From the NCBI GenBank assembly GCA_019752295.1, contig JAIEMK010000055.1, forward strand, positions 1 through 46,342: DNA of 46,342 nucleotides, read 5' to 3'. The position numbers were made by a program, and so were the translations under genes. Positions 1 through 8,077 of this stretch are shown here, one piece after another. The DNA comes from Chitinophagaceae bacterium. Lineage in GTDB: Bacteria; Bacteroidota; Bacteroidia; Chitinophagales; Chitinophagaceae. Every line of letters begins with the position of its first letter. Within the stretch, counting starts at the first letter, position 1. The notes beneath the pieces are model-generated. The model did not search any database and was not told the DNA's origin. It worked only from the letters and a program-made list of their open reading frames with translations.

Positions 1-458
1 ATCCAAAAAAAAGGTTGTTTCAGAAGGTTTTGGGTAATCTGCTCTGGTAATACCCATTCGTAAAAATAGCAGCAACAAAAAAATACCATAAAAAAGGAAC
101 CAAACAACAGGGTATAAGTATGAAAACGATCTAATCCTTGAAGAAAAACATAGTTATATACAGAAAACAGTATAATTAATGGAATAAAGTATAAAACAGT
201 TTTTTTTAAAACCGGAATTTTTAAATTCTGATAGAATAAAAAGGCATAGAAAATAAATTCTATAATATTGAAAATATTATAGATCCAATAATTTTTATCA
301 CCTAGATTATAGAAAATTGATAAGTATCCGATGAACTCAACAAAAACAGTAAGCAACAAAAATGGTATAAAATATACCATTTTTGTTGCTTTCAGATCTT
401 TATAACAGAATATCGCGGTTAATAAACTTATTAATTCAAACAGAAAAGGAACCGACAT
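1..458 (-). CDS. Hypothetical multi-pass membrane protein (C-terminus cut by window edge)
   Basis: The frame opens at an ATG at 458 and stays open to the left edge, giving about 152 codons with no stop. The translation begins MSVPFLFELISLLTAIFCY and is strongly hydrophobic, with about five membrane-spanning stretches (roughly residues 2-18, 27-48, 60-80, 88-107 and 115-136) separated by short aromatic-rich loops. It starts 10 nt after the stop of the lipoprotein gene at 469-954 on the same strand, so the two are probably co-transcribed. I do not recognise the family; similar multi-pass proteins of unknown function are common in Bacteroidota. The start is chosen because no other ATG precedes it after the neighbour's stop. 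The missing end prevents a better call. Confidence 0.7.
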   Translation of the reverse strand, partial: MSVPFLFELISLLTAIFCYKDLKATKMVYFIPFLLLTVFVEFIGYLSIFYNLGDKNYWIYNIFNIIEFIFYAFLFYQNLKIPVLKKTVLYFIPLIILFSVYNYVFLQGLDRFHTYTLLFGSFFMVFFCCCYFYEWVLPEQITQNLLKQPFFW

Positions 459-468
459 TCAAATTTGT

Positions 469-954
469 TTATGGATAGATGTTCCCGTGATTCAAATAAT
501 CTAATCCATCAAGAACAAGTAAACCATCTCCTTCCAATTTGCCGGTTGGTGCAGTTTTATTGTTATTTCCACTAAAGAAAATAGTTTCTCTGCCTACATA
601 TTCAGGCTTAGGAGCTGTTTTCTGGTCATATACTGCAAAATTTACATAAACTTTATCAGATTTATATTTTGCTTGCAAGTAGTTAAGGTAGGTAATAACG
701 TCCTTGATAGAGAATTGAACAGACTCTGTGTTGCCGGCTCCAGCAGACTTTTTGAAAGTGTTGTACATTTCCAAAGCGTCTTCTTTGCTGATTTTACCAT
801 TCCAGTCGCCATTGCCGGCTACTGTTTTAATAACTGCAGCGTCAGAGTTAGCTGAATCAGTAACTGCTGAGTCTTGTTGCTTTTGGCACGAGGTTGCGAA
901 CATCGCGAAGGTCAAAGACAACGCTATGATTCCCAAATGAGATAATTTTTTCAT
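469..954 (-). CDS. Hypothetical lipoprotein, 161 aa
   Basis: The N-terminus is a lipoprotein signal: MKKLS, a hydrophobic core, then the lipobox ATSC with the acylated cysteine at residue 23, followed by a polar KQQDS linker. The mature part, about 138 residues, has no family I recognise. It holds acidic/serine-rich stretches, a central alpha/beta segment around residues 75-130, and ends in a short GLDYLNHGNIYP tail. The product should be anchored in the outer or inner membrane by signal peptidase II processing. It is the first gene of a two-gene unit with the membrane protein starting at 458. The 335-nt region upstream separates it from the divergent PAS/receiver gene. Confidence 0.8.
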   Translation of the reverse strand: MKKLSHLGIIALSLTFAMFATSCQKQQDSAVTDSANSDAAVIKTVAGNGDWNGKISKEDALEMYNTFKKSAGAGNTESVQFSIKDVITYLNYLQAKYKSDKVYVNFAVYDQKTAPKPEYVGRETIFFSGNNNKTAPTGKLEGDGLLVLDGLDYLNHGNIYP

Positions 955-1289
955 AATCTTACGTTTTGAATTGAAAGCTAAATTAACACAGTCCGAAAAC
1001 TTGTAAACGGATGATTTTATTGATTTATTGTGCTATTTTCGTTAAAATACTGTAAATCAGATTATTATAAAATAATCTTAAAAAAAAATTCGGTGTTTTC
1101 ACGGTACTGTTATAGTGGATTACACCTTAATTCTTATCGTTTTTCGGGATTATTACCAGAAAAGGGGTTTTAAATGTGTGTAAAACACGCGTCAAAATTG
1201 GGTGTTTTCACTGGTTTATCTTAAGATACATAACTTATTTTTGAGAAATATTTAATTGATTTACGACTTACCCCCTAAATGCTGTTGAC
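955..1289. other. Divergent intergenic region, 335 nt
   Basis: The region lies between the lipoprotein gene (minus) and the PAS/receiver gene (plus). I see no gene or RNA in it. It is AT-rich, with runs of A around 1076-1090. One good plus-strand -7 box lies at 1236-1243. On the minus strand a near-match (TAGCTTTC, 980 to 973) precedes the lipoprotein gene but misses the last base of the consensus. Confidence 0.5.
1236..1243 (+). promoter_or_regulatory. Candidate -7 box (TATTTTTG) for the PAS/receiver gene
   Basis: TATTTTTG fits the Bacteroidota primary-sigma -7 consensus TAnnTTTG and sits 46 nt before the ATG at 1290. That implies a leader of about 40 nt. The expected -33 TTTG is not evident; TTTA at 1215-1218 is the nearest candidate, 17 nt away. 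Confidence 0.4.
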
Positions 1290-2339
1290 ATGAATTCTGT
1301 ATTTTTAAATGAACATTATAGTCTGGAAGAAAAGGAGCACCTACTAGAAACAGTATTTAAAAATCTTGCAGATCTTGTTTTTGTATTTGATTTAGAACAA
1401 CATCGGATTGTAATTCGCAATCCCGCTTTGGATACACTCTTGGGTTTCAGCCATCTTTCGATGTCGCATATCGAAACCGCAGATTTTATAGATATTATCC
1501 ACCCCGAAGACCAGAAACTCATCTTCGATGCTTTTGAAGAGATTGGCAACCTGACAGCACAATCAAAACTAAGCATCGAAATGCGTATTAGAAATGCACA
1601 GGGAACTTACACTTTTTACCAATTCTGGGTTACTGTATTTAAACAAAATGGTAATGGCGCCAATCAGGTACTTTGTATTGCGCAAGACATGTCTGAAAAG
1701 ATTAAATACGAAATGCACAAGCAAAGAAGCATCAACACGCTAAAGGAACTATCTTTTATCACTTCGCACGAATTAAGGCACGAATATGCTAAAATTCAAT
1801 CCATCATCCAGCTCATCGATAACCAGTTTATTGACGAAAAAGAACGACAGATTTTATTGCTTGAAGCGAAGCAATCAATACAGATTATCAACAGTACCAT
1901 ATTTAAAATAAATCACAAACTTTCTTTCAATCAAAACGACTCTTTCTTTGAAAGCACTGGTGTTGTGGCCAAGTATAAAAAAGTGCTGTTGGTTGACGAT
2001 GATGCACTCACCAATATGTTGAATAAAAAAATTATTCAGGTGGCGATCAAAGAAATGCCCATTGAAATTTTTACCAATACAGAAGATGCTTTAAAGTATT
2101 TGAGTGTTCATGATAAGCAGGGCGACTTTTTGATTTTCCTCGACATTAATTTTCCTGAAAAAAATGGTTGGGATTTTCTGGACACTTATATTGATTTTGA
2201 TAAAAAGTCGAAAGTAATTATGCTTTCTTCATCAATCGATAATGAGGATCGCGATCGCGCACGCAGCTATGAAATGGTGATCGACTATATTACTAAACCT
2301 TTGTCGATTGATTTTGTGGAAGGCATTCTGAAAGCTTAA
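1290..2339 (+). CDS. PAS / histidine-kinase-dimerisation-like / receiver protein without ATPase domain
   Basis: The 349-residue protein has three parts. Residues about 15-135 form a PAS sensor fold (EKEHLLETVFKNLADLVFVFD, then an IAQDMSEK end typical of PAS S-boxes). Residues about 150-212 form a two-helix DHp-like segment with SFITSHELRHE, where H160 sits in the place of the phospho-accepting histidine. Residues 228-349 form a receiver domain with the acidic pair at D236/D237, phospho-acceptor D285 in FLDINFP, a serine at 313-315 and K336 in ITKP. There is no HATPase_c domain, so it cannot be a self-sufficient kinase. It may be phosphorylated by a separate kinase or act through PAS-controlled dimerisation. 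Its stop overlaps the stop of the convergent permease gene by 4 bp (TTAA). No output DNA-binding domain is present. Confidence 0.85.
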   Translation: MNSVFLNEHYSLEEKEHLLETVFKNLADLVFVFDLEQHRIVIRNPALDTLLGFSHLSMSHIETADFIDIIHPEDQKLIFDAFEEIGNLTAQSKLSIEMRIRNAQGTYTFYQFWVTVFKQNGNGANQVLCIAQDMSEKIKYEMHKQRSINTLKELSFITSHELRHEYAKIQSIIQLIDNQFIDEKERQILLLEAKQSIQIINSTIFKINHKLSFNQNDSFFESTGVVAKYKKVLLVDDDALTNMLNKKIIQVAIKEMPIEIFTNTEDALKYLSVHDKQGDFLIFLDINFPEKNGWDFLDTYIDFDKKSKVIMLSSSIDNEDRDRARSYEMVIDYITKPLSIDFVEGILKA

Positions 2340-3529
2340 CGAGTATATCTTTTCCCCAAATATTTTTGAATGGTTTTGTAATTCACCAACGCGATGATCA
2401 ACAATAGTATTATCGCTACTGCGATGCTGTACCAGGAGATCATCGCGTTGATAAAAATTTGTTTTGACTGAAGCCACTCGGAAAGCAAATATTGTGATAC
2501 TGCTATCAATAACAAGCTGATCAAAACAATATATAAATTGGGTGTAAAAAATCTTTTCATAAGAAATTTAGTCAGATTGCCAGGCGAATTTCCCAACAAC
2601 AACAATAGGGCTATTTCTTCTTTGCAAGACTCGATCGTAAGCTGTATGAATAAAGTAAAAATCAAAAGGGCAAAAGCCAGCAACATCATGCCTGTGATAC
2701 CTGAAATATTTACTACAAAATCAACAACTTGCCGATAGCGGCTGAAACGCGTTTTATCAGCGTCTGTAGTAAATCCCTGCTGTTTTAAATATGCAGTTAA
2801 TTCCGGGCTTCCGGGGTCTTTCGTTTTAATAATTACGCGCGATGGATTCTGTGAGTGCTCGGTTGTTGCAAATGTTTGATTTGCCCAATCCATAAAACTT
2901 TGTGGAACAAGCATCGAAGATATTCTATTGCTAAAGCCAACAACTTTTCCGTTCATTGAAATCGTTTTTCCGGACCCCTGTAAACTAACTTTAAACAACA
3001 CCATCTTAACTACCTGAGGAGTAAGTTGGGGAAGGTTTTGTGAAAACGAATATTGAAAATTATAAAAATCCAGAAACTGATTCGGAACAATAATGGGCAG
3101 GTAATTTGCCTGCTCATCCCAATGCCAATCTGCCGTGTTTACATCCACAAATTCCGAAGGAACACTCTCAAAAGCGATGTCGGTATAGAACGGAAATCTG
3201 GAACTGTTACTTTGAATGGAAGCCTTATAACGCGAAACGGTTAAACTGCCAACAGCCTAAACAAAATTTTGTTTTTCAAGCTCTTTGATTTGCTGGTTCG
3301 ACAAACTGCTTGCCCCCACATTTTGATCGGTTAATGCCTTATTGATTACCAAAAAATTTGCAACACTGTCGCGGTTGATTTTGCTATTTAATAAATCGTA
3401 ATAGTTTACTTGTACCTGAACCGCGGATAGTATTAAAATGATAGCAACCGATAAGCCAACGATGGCCATCACAAACCTTGCCTGCCCGGCACTGCTTTTA
3501 ATTAGTTTATTAAGAAGTTGATTCAACAT
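2336..3529 (-). pseudogene. FtsX/LolE-type ABC transporter permease interrupted by an in-frame TAG
   Basis: One reading frame of 398 codons runs from ATG 3529 to TAA 2336, interrupted only by TAG at 3259-3257 (codon 91). Before it: MLNQLLNKLIKSSAGQARF, one membrane segment (about residues 19-40) and an extracytoplasmic start. After it, with no frame change, comes AVGSLTVSRYKASI, then a periplasmic domain and three C-terminal membrane segments with a cytoplasmic loop CKEEIALLLLLGNSPGNL, typical of FtsX-type permeases. Joined, the length (about 396 aa) and 1+3 topology fit a LolC/LolE/FtsX-like permease. The ATPase gene sits 24 nt upstream, so the pair should form one transporter. The stop may be a true nonsense mutation, a sequencing error, or read through; a GTG at 3148 could only restart a truncated product. 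The terminal stop overlaps the PAS gene stop. Confidence 0.75.
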
Positions 3530-3553
3530 ATTTTAACTTGCACTGCTCAGAAA

Positions 3554-4201
3554 TTATAAAACGAATACCCTGTTGTATTCAAAATAATGATCTTCGTTTA
3601 AACCGGTAATGATCAGGCCAGCATTTCTTTCTTGACATTCTCTTGAGATTAATTTGGCTGCATACAAAGTGTTTTGTTCGTCGAGATGACTGAAGGGTTC
3701 GTCCATTAGCAGCCAGTTGAAAGGCTGTACCAGCGCACGAATGATTGCAATCCTTTGCTGCTCTCCATAACTGCATAGATGGGCTTTCTGATCCATGATA
3801 TGCGCGATTCCCAAATTAACAAACATCTCATCTACTTTTTCTTTTGAACAAAATTCGGGTATCAACAAACGTTTTATTTCAATGTTCTCTCGTGCTGATA
3901 GATGGGGGAATAAACGCAGGTCCTGAAATACTACGCTCAGTTGTTTTTGCCGCATAAATGCAAGCCTGTTTACGTCAATCTCTTTTAATGGTTCTTTATC
4001 AATCAGAATGGTTCCTCTGTATTCGCTTCTGATATTGTACAGTAAATGCGTGAAAGTTGTTTTCCCGGTTCCACTGGGAGCTGTAATTTTTATAAATGCA
4101 GGTTGCTCAAAAACTATTAAACGATCCCAGATCTCCGAATCAGAAATGTTTTTTCTTTCTTCCAGAGATCGGGGCATCAGATTCTGTAATTCAATATTCA
4201 T
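3554..4201 (-). CDS. ABC transporter ATP-binding protein (LolD/FtsE-like)
   Basis: The 215-aa single-domain ATPase shows Walker A APSGTGKTT (about residues 40-48), a Q-loop in VVFQDLRLFPHLS, a signature region CSYGEQQRIAIIRAL in which the usual LSGG is altered to CSYG, and Walker B WLLMDEPFSHLDEQN. The length is typical for a LolD/FtsE-like subunit. It would energise the FtsX-type permease encoded 24 nt downstream, probably for an envelope or lipoprotein-related task. It follows the DUF4836 lipoprotein gene by 22 nt, so the three form an operon. The C-terminal part is short and the switch-region histidine is not obvious (GLNEDHYFEY). Since the partner gene has a nonsense codon, the whole transporter may be decaying, although this gene is intact. 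Confidence 0.85.
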   Translation of the reverse strand: MNIELQNLMPRSLEERKNISDSEIWDRLIVFEQPAFIKITAPSGTGKTTFTHLLYNIRSEYRGTILIDKEPLKEIDVNRLAFMRQKQLSVVFQDLRLFPHLSARENIEIKRLLIPEFCSKEKVDEMFVNLGIAHIMDQKAHLCSYGEQQRIAIIRALVQPFNWLLMDEPFSHLDEQNTLYAAKLISRECQERNAGLIITGLNEDHYFEYNRVFVL

Positions 4202-4223
4202 TTTACAACCCGATTATCGATGA

Positions 4224-5963
4224 TTAGTTGGTTCTGATAATGGCAGGAACACCGGAAGGAAAAATTCTTGTTTCTTCCTGATTCTGTTTTCTGGCTGCCA
4301 TCCTCATATCAACCGCAATATCCGTAAAGAGACTGGTGAGTGTTACCAGACTATTTTGTTTTTCATTATTCAGTCTGATCTCTAACTTCCCTTTTATAGT
4401 AGTGCCATCAAAATTCTCTGAACTTGCAATCAGATCTTTGAAAGTATTTTTTGCAGATGACATGGAGTTCTTATAATCACCTTCAGAGTCTTTCATAAAT
4501 CCCTTAATGGTATTGGCAATATCAAAATAAAAGACGGTTGACTTTCCTTTGAACATATTCAATGCTTCGTTACTTACAACCGATTTTGTTTTGTGAGCAA
4601 TGTACTGCGTATAGGTGATTGAGTCGCTGGCGATAATAAAATTCTTATCATCTGCATGAACGTACATTCCAAGAAAATTCATCAGCTTTCCGGCTTTAAA
4701 TTCTGATCCCTGTTTCACAAAATAACCCATGTCAACGGCTTTATTCATGATCTTATGAAAGCTTACTGAATCACCTACAGGTGCAGTGAGTATCATTTTT
4801 CCAACAGGTCTTCTGCCAAAGCTTAAAGTAGAATCATCCTTTACTTTTATTTCTTTTGATGGCGTGCTCAGATCCGAAACAACCACAGCAATATCTCCCT
4901 TTAATGATTTATAAAGATCCTGACTGCTGAACCCCATTTTTTCCATAAAGTTGTTTACCAAACCTTCTACTTCCAATTGCTTCAAGATGCCACCAAACAT
5001 TTCGGGATTGAATGAAGCCATCAGGATCATATTAATATTATCGGAAGGATAGTTTTCGATGAGTGAAAGATTTACTGTTGGCCCAGCATACTTTTTCAGG
5101 ATACTGCTTACCAGCGGGTTGGTGTAAGTAGTTGTAGTTGCAACAATTCTGCCCTCATCAAAACTTAGGGTAGATGCCATATAATTGTCTTTTAACAACT
5201 CCTCTAATTTTGGCAATTGCAAAGGCATCGCATTTAATACAGAGAGGTAGCTATTGGTGCTGCTAAATGCATAAGCATCCGATTTAGATTTGAACATATT
5301 TCCAAAAGCATCCACACTCGCCAGCGATTCGGATTCTTTCTGCGAAAAGTACCTGTTCACTTCGATCTTCATGGCAGCTTCGGTATTTGTTTTTTCAGGC
5401 ACCACAAATTTCATTGCAACTGAGTCGTAATATGGTTTTATCGGGCTATGATATTTGGTTCCGATCAAATTGGTTTCGTTCCAGGCAATCATTGCCTCCG
5501 GGTTGATGATGAGATAGGAATAATTTTTTTCTTTTTGAATTTTCTTGTCTCCAAATCCATTCTGCGTTTTTATATAAGCTTCAAATTTTGCGGCATCTTT
5601 CAAACCTCCCATTAGATTAATCACAGTTGCGTCGGGATTCTGGCTACCCTTTTTCTGCACGGCAAACAAGAATATTTTGGCATTCCAGTCGATCCCGGCA
5701 GAATCTCTGAGTGTATACAGTTTCATCTTCTCAATGGTATCAACAGCATGCCTTTTGAATAATTGATTGAGCAGGGTGTCCATACCAATCCCGGCTTTTT
5801 CTAATTTGTCTTGCATGATCTTCGGATCCATTGCAAGTACAGCACTAATATCTTTTGGAATAAATCTGGCTTCTTTTGGCGCGCCATTATTGCAAGCACT
5901 AAAGAGTATTGCTATGACGAAGGCGCTCAGCAAAAAACGAAATTGGTTTTGCATATATTTCAT
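4224..5963 (-). CDS. DUF4836-family lipoprotein
   Basis: The 579-aa protein has a lipoprotein signal (MKYMQNQFRFLLSAFVIA, lipobox FSAC, Cys24). The mature protein starts with the region ARFIPKDISAVLAMDPKIM, characteristic of DUF4836 proteins of Bacteroidota, in which repeated alpha/beta modules follow (IPKD near the start, GDIAVVVSDL in the middle). Length and signal match the family; its function is unknown. It leads an operon with the ABC ATPase (22-nt gap) and FtsX permease, which suggests an extracytoplasmic role linked to that transporter. The ATG at 5963 is used; a second ATG lies three codons in. A good -7 box (TACCTTTG, 6022 to 6015) lies about 50 nt upstream. Confidence 0.8.
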   Translation of the reverse strand: MKYMQNQFRFLLSAFVIAILFSACNNGAPKEARFIPKDISAVLAMDPKIMQDKLEKAGIGMDTLLNQLFKRHAVDTIEKMKLYTLRDSAGIDWNAKIFLFAVQKKGSQNPDATVINLMGGLKDAAKFEAYIKTQNGFGDKKIQKEKNYSYLIINPEAMIAWNETNLIGTKYHSPIKPYYDSVAMKFVVPEKTNTEAAMKIEVNRYFSQKESESLASVDAFGNMFKSKSDAYAFSSTNSYLSVLNAMPLQLPKLEELLKDNYMASTLSFDEGRIVATTTTYTNPLVSSILKKYAGPTVNLSLIENYPSDNINMILMASFNPEMFGGILKQLEVEGLVNNFMEKMGFSSQDLYKSLKGDIAVVVSDLSTPSKEIKVKDDSTLSFGRRPVGKMILTAPVGDSVSFHKIMNKAVDMGYFVKQGSEFKAGKLMNFLGMYVHADDKNFIIASDSITYTQYIAHKTKSVVSNEALNMFKGKSTVFYFDIANTIKGFMKDSEGDYKNSMSSAKNTFKDLIASSENFDGTTIKGKLEIRLNNEKQNSLVTLTSLFTDIAVDMRMAARKQNQEETRIFPSGVPAIIRTN

Positions 5964-6014
5964 TTAGTAAAGTTGATTAAGCTAAGTTAGTTCTTCAACT
6001 CCAATGCGTAGATG

Positions 6015-6022
6015 CAAAGGTA
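6015..6022 (-). promoter_or_regulatory. -7 box TACCTTTG of the DUF4836-ABC operon
   Basis: Read on the minus strand this is a perfect TAnnTTTG. A TTTA at 6046-6043 sits 20 nt upstream as a plausible -33 element. That element lies inside the duplicated 3' end of the NagZ-fusion gene, so the operon promoter would overlap the repeat. The predicted leader is about 45 nt. The identical octamer also precedes the DegT gene and alaS. Confidence 0.6.
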
Positions 6023-6085
6023 TCTACTTCATAATTGCCTGATAAACGGCTTCCTGAATGGTTGGCCGCACCCCCAGTTGGCTCA
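6020..6085. repeat. Direct repeat, left copy: detached 3' end of the NagZ-fusion gene
   Basis: Bases 6024-6068 are identical to 12013-12057 (45 nt), starting at the first base of the fusion gene's stop codon. The flanking 17 nt (6069-6085) still align with 12058-12074 with about six changes. On the minus strand the segment reads SQLGVRPTIQEAVYQAIMK plus stop, against SQLAVRPTIQEAVYQAIMK in the gene. The changes outside the core are mainly synonymous, so the copy comes from a related coding sequence. No more of that gene is recognisable to the right of 6085. Bases GTATCTAC also precede both copies, with a 3-nt length difference. Confidence 0.9.
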
Positions 6086-6236
6086 TAATGAAACAAATAG
6101 TAATATAATTGGGTTTAGTGGAGAGATACAAATGCATATTTCATCGATTTTTTTAACAGCCTTGTTTTTTTTATTAAAAAAATAAATGGAGGAAATATTA
6201 TAAGGGAGAGGGTACTTGAGTTGATTTAGTAACTTT

Positions 6237-6683
6237 CTACAAGGATGATTCTATAGGTTTTATGTTCTCAAGCAAAATACCTGCCAAGGCTATTAGTGTA
6301 TAGAAGATATTGAAAATAATATGAGTGGTATAATTCATCTTTCCAAGTATTCCTCCACAGGAACAAGGTAAGTTGTGATACAATATCGTTAATGTGAATA
6401 GGTAACATGTAAAAAAAAGCATGAGTAAAAAAGAAAGATGCAATCCAAATTGTTTAAACTTTTCTGTAACTAACATTACTGCAACCAGAATTTCTCCCAA
6501 TGGAAGTACATAAGCCAGCCAGGGAACAATAGGCCCCGGAATCAATGGCGATTGTGCTAGTTGTGTAGCAAAACTTTGTTCAATCAACAATTTAGAAAGG
6601 CCAGCATACAACATCAGTAATATTAGCATTCCTCTTATTACAAGTTTAATCAAGAAAATTTGCTGGTGGGTTCCAAAAATCAT
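6237..6683 (-). CDS. MauE/DoxX-like redox-associated membrane protein
   Basis: The 148-aa protein has four membrane segments (about residues 12-30, 54-72, 82-103 and 120-138) and a conserved LPCSCGG motif (Cys107, Cys109) in the loop before the last helix. This loop motif, followed by GILGKMNYTTHIIFN, is typical of the MauE-like family of Bacteroidota. MauE proteins are linked to disulfide formation or thiol redox in exported proteins. It ends the unit peptide - propeller - MauE, starting 8 nt after the propeller stop. A GTG directly before the chosen ATG (6686) is an alternative start. Its position near a four-cysteine exported peptide suggests that peptide as a thiol substrate; this is inference. 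Confidence 0.75.
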   Translation of the reverse strand: MIFGTHQQIFLIKLVIRGMLILLMLYAGLSKLLIEQSFATQLAQSPLIPGPIVPWLAYVLPLGEILVAVMLVTEKFKQFGLHLSFLLMLFFTCYLFTLTILYHNLPCSCGGILGKMNYTTHIIFNIFYTLIALAGILLENIKPIESSL

Positions 6684-6691
6684 CACTTTGC

Positions 6692-7726
6692 TTACTTTTT
6701 TGGGTTTCTTAATGGGTACTGAGTTACATTGTTTCCTTGCAACGCAAATAACTGGTTATTCGATACAGTAAATTCTTTAATTGCATTGCCATTATATGTT
6801 CGAACAACTAACGTCCCATCATATTCCCCATCATTATTTGAATACCTGTCAATAAGACTTAGAGTTCTAAATTGCGAGTAGGGCATATCATCAGCGCACA
6901 TATTGGACAATACATAAATATAATCTTTATCGGCAACAGCGAAATAATTGACGGTCTGATGCTCAGGTGATAAAGACTGCGAGCCGTTTATACCATTTAT
7001 ATTAGCCGGTAAAGTTTTGTAATTGTCTATTGTATTAGACATATAGCGTACGTTCCCGTTACTGTCCAAAGAAAAGAATTGCGACATGTTGAATGCATAA
7101 TAAAATACATTCCCATGTTTATCTCTTATGATGTCACCATCAGCAGCAAATGGGTTGTCAAAATTATATGCCTCCTGCAGTTTCACTATGGGAAACGATT
7201 TCATATCCTTCATGCTGATAATATCAAAATAAAATTTCATTGTATAAGGCCTGATTCCAATTGCAAAGAACTGCTGATTGTTTAAGGGAATGCATTTGCT
7301 GAATTTTTGAGTTGTTTTCCATAACTGATTTTTTCTATTAAATGGATCAAATGAATAGAGGTAGGAGTTAGTGAAATCAGAAATAAAAATTCGCCCATTT
7401 TCATAACTCCAATTCATTATAGATCCGAATGTCCCAACATTATTCTTTTTTATGTCGTAGAGAAATAGTTTTTCACCATTGTAGGCATGGAAACTTATTT
7501 GCAAATTGGTGAGGTCACAAATAATGATAGTATCGCTTACTGATTGCAATGAAAACTCGCCATGTTCGGGAATAGCAAAGTTGTTTACCTGATTTAATGT
7601 GTCTATATAATGCCTTTTAAAATGAACCTTGGTAAGTAATCTTTCCTTTCTTTGGAATGATACTGTGTAGAACCCAGCAAGAATCATTATTACCAGCCCT
7701 ATATAGAAAAGTATTTTATTTTTCAT
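6692..7726 (-). CDS. Membrane-anchored beta-propeller-like protein, 344 aa
   Basis: An N-terminal signal anchor (about residues 4-24, ILFYIGLVIMILAGF) is followed by about 310 residues of repeating beta-rich units, for example FAIPEHGEFSLQSVSDTIIICD, GSIMNWSYENGRIFISD, DGDIIRDKHGNVFYYA and FAVADKDYIYVLSN. This pattern fits the six-bladed, TolB-like propellers common in Bacteroidota, of unknown function. I see no catalytic motif. The gene starts 98 nt after the peptide gene, across a strong stem-loop, and its stop is 8 nt before the MauE-like start. The product is probably displayed on the periplasmic face and could bind the peptide or another ligand (inference). The context before its ATG, cattcaaatttgttta on the plus strand, is shared exactly with the gene starting at 458. 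Confidence 0.7.
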   Translation of the reverse strand: MKNKILFYIGLVIMILAGFYTVSFQRKERLLTKVHFKRHYIDTLNQVNNFAIPEHGEFSLQSVSDTIIICDLTNLQISFHAYNGEKLFLYDIKKNNVGTFGSIMNWSYENGRIFISDFTNSYLYSFDPFNRKNQLWKTTQKFSKCIPLNNQQFFAIGIRPYTMKFYFDIISMKDMKSFPIVKLQEAYNFDNPFAADGDIIRDKHGNVFYYAFNMSQFFSLDSNGNVRYMSNTIDNYKTLPANINGINGSQSLSPEHQTVNYFAVADKDYIYVLSNMCADDMPYSQFRTLSLIDRYSNNDGEYDGTLVVRTYNGNAIKEFTVSNNQLFALQGNNVTQYPLRNPKK

Positions 7727-7740
7727 TCAAATTTGTTTAG

Positions 7741-7787
7741 TTTATAAAAGACCACTTAATTCTTCAATTAAAATGGTCTTTTATAAA
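7741..7787 (-). terminator. 14-bp perfect stem-loop between peptide and propeller genes
   Basis: Bases 7741-7754 (TTTATAAAAGACCA) are the exact reverse complement of 7774-7787, with a 19-nt loop. On the minus strand it lies 37 nt past the peptide stop and ends 14 nt before the propeller ATG. It may act as a partial terminator, attenuator or mRNA stabiliser that lets the peptide be made in excess over the downstream genes. It lacks a GC-rich stem, so simple intrinsic termination is not certain. Confidence 0.55.
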
Positions 7788-7824
7788 TAAAGCGAATCAA
7801 TTTTTCACAATCAATCTTTTGGAT

Positions 7825-8019
7825 TTACCTTCCTTTTACAAACCTACTCCCGTCAGGGGTATAGCAGCAGGTGCTGCCAGAGCCTGGACATGATGAAGCG
7901 TTACAATCTGCAAATGAGGCAGATGATGATTTTGCTAAAGCCTGTTTTGAACTAAATAAAGAACCGGCAATAGCGATGCTAGCCATAAAAATGAAAAGAG
8001 AAATTTTTACTTTTTTCAT
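7825..8019 (-). CDS. Small exported cysteine-rich peptide precursor, 64 aa
   Basis: Using ATG 8019, the 64-residue product has a clear signal peptide: MKKVKIS, hydrophobic core FIFMASIAIAGSLF, and a signal peptidase I site after QALA (residue 29). The mature peptide would be about 35 residues with four cysteines (39, 44, 51, 52), including a GSTCC motif, and ends in basic FVKGR. It resembles in outline the short NVEALA-type exported peptides of Bacteroidota, but I cannot confirm a family. A longer frame exists only from a TTG at 8052 and would spoil the signal peptide. It heads the unit leading to the propeller and MauE-like genes and is preceded by an 18-bp perfect palindrome. Function unknown; toxin, signal or structural peptide are all open. 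Confidence 0.65.
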   Translation of the reverse strand: MKKVKISLFIFMASIAIAGSLFSSKQALAKSSSASFADCNASSCPGSGSTCCYTPDGSRFVKGR

Positions 8020-8077
8020 GATTTTATTTTTTACTTTGACTTCCCTTCGCAAATGTGCAGGGCAGAAGCCATGTCCC

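Noticed and set aside
3148..3257. Frameshift in the ABC permease gene
   Set aside because: The two parts are in the same frame with only a TAG between them, so it is a nonsense codon and not a frameshift.
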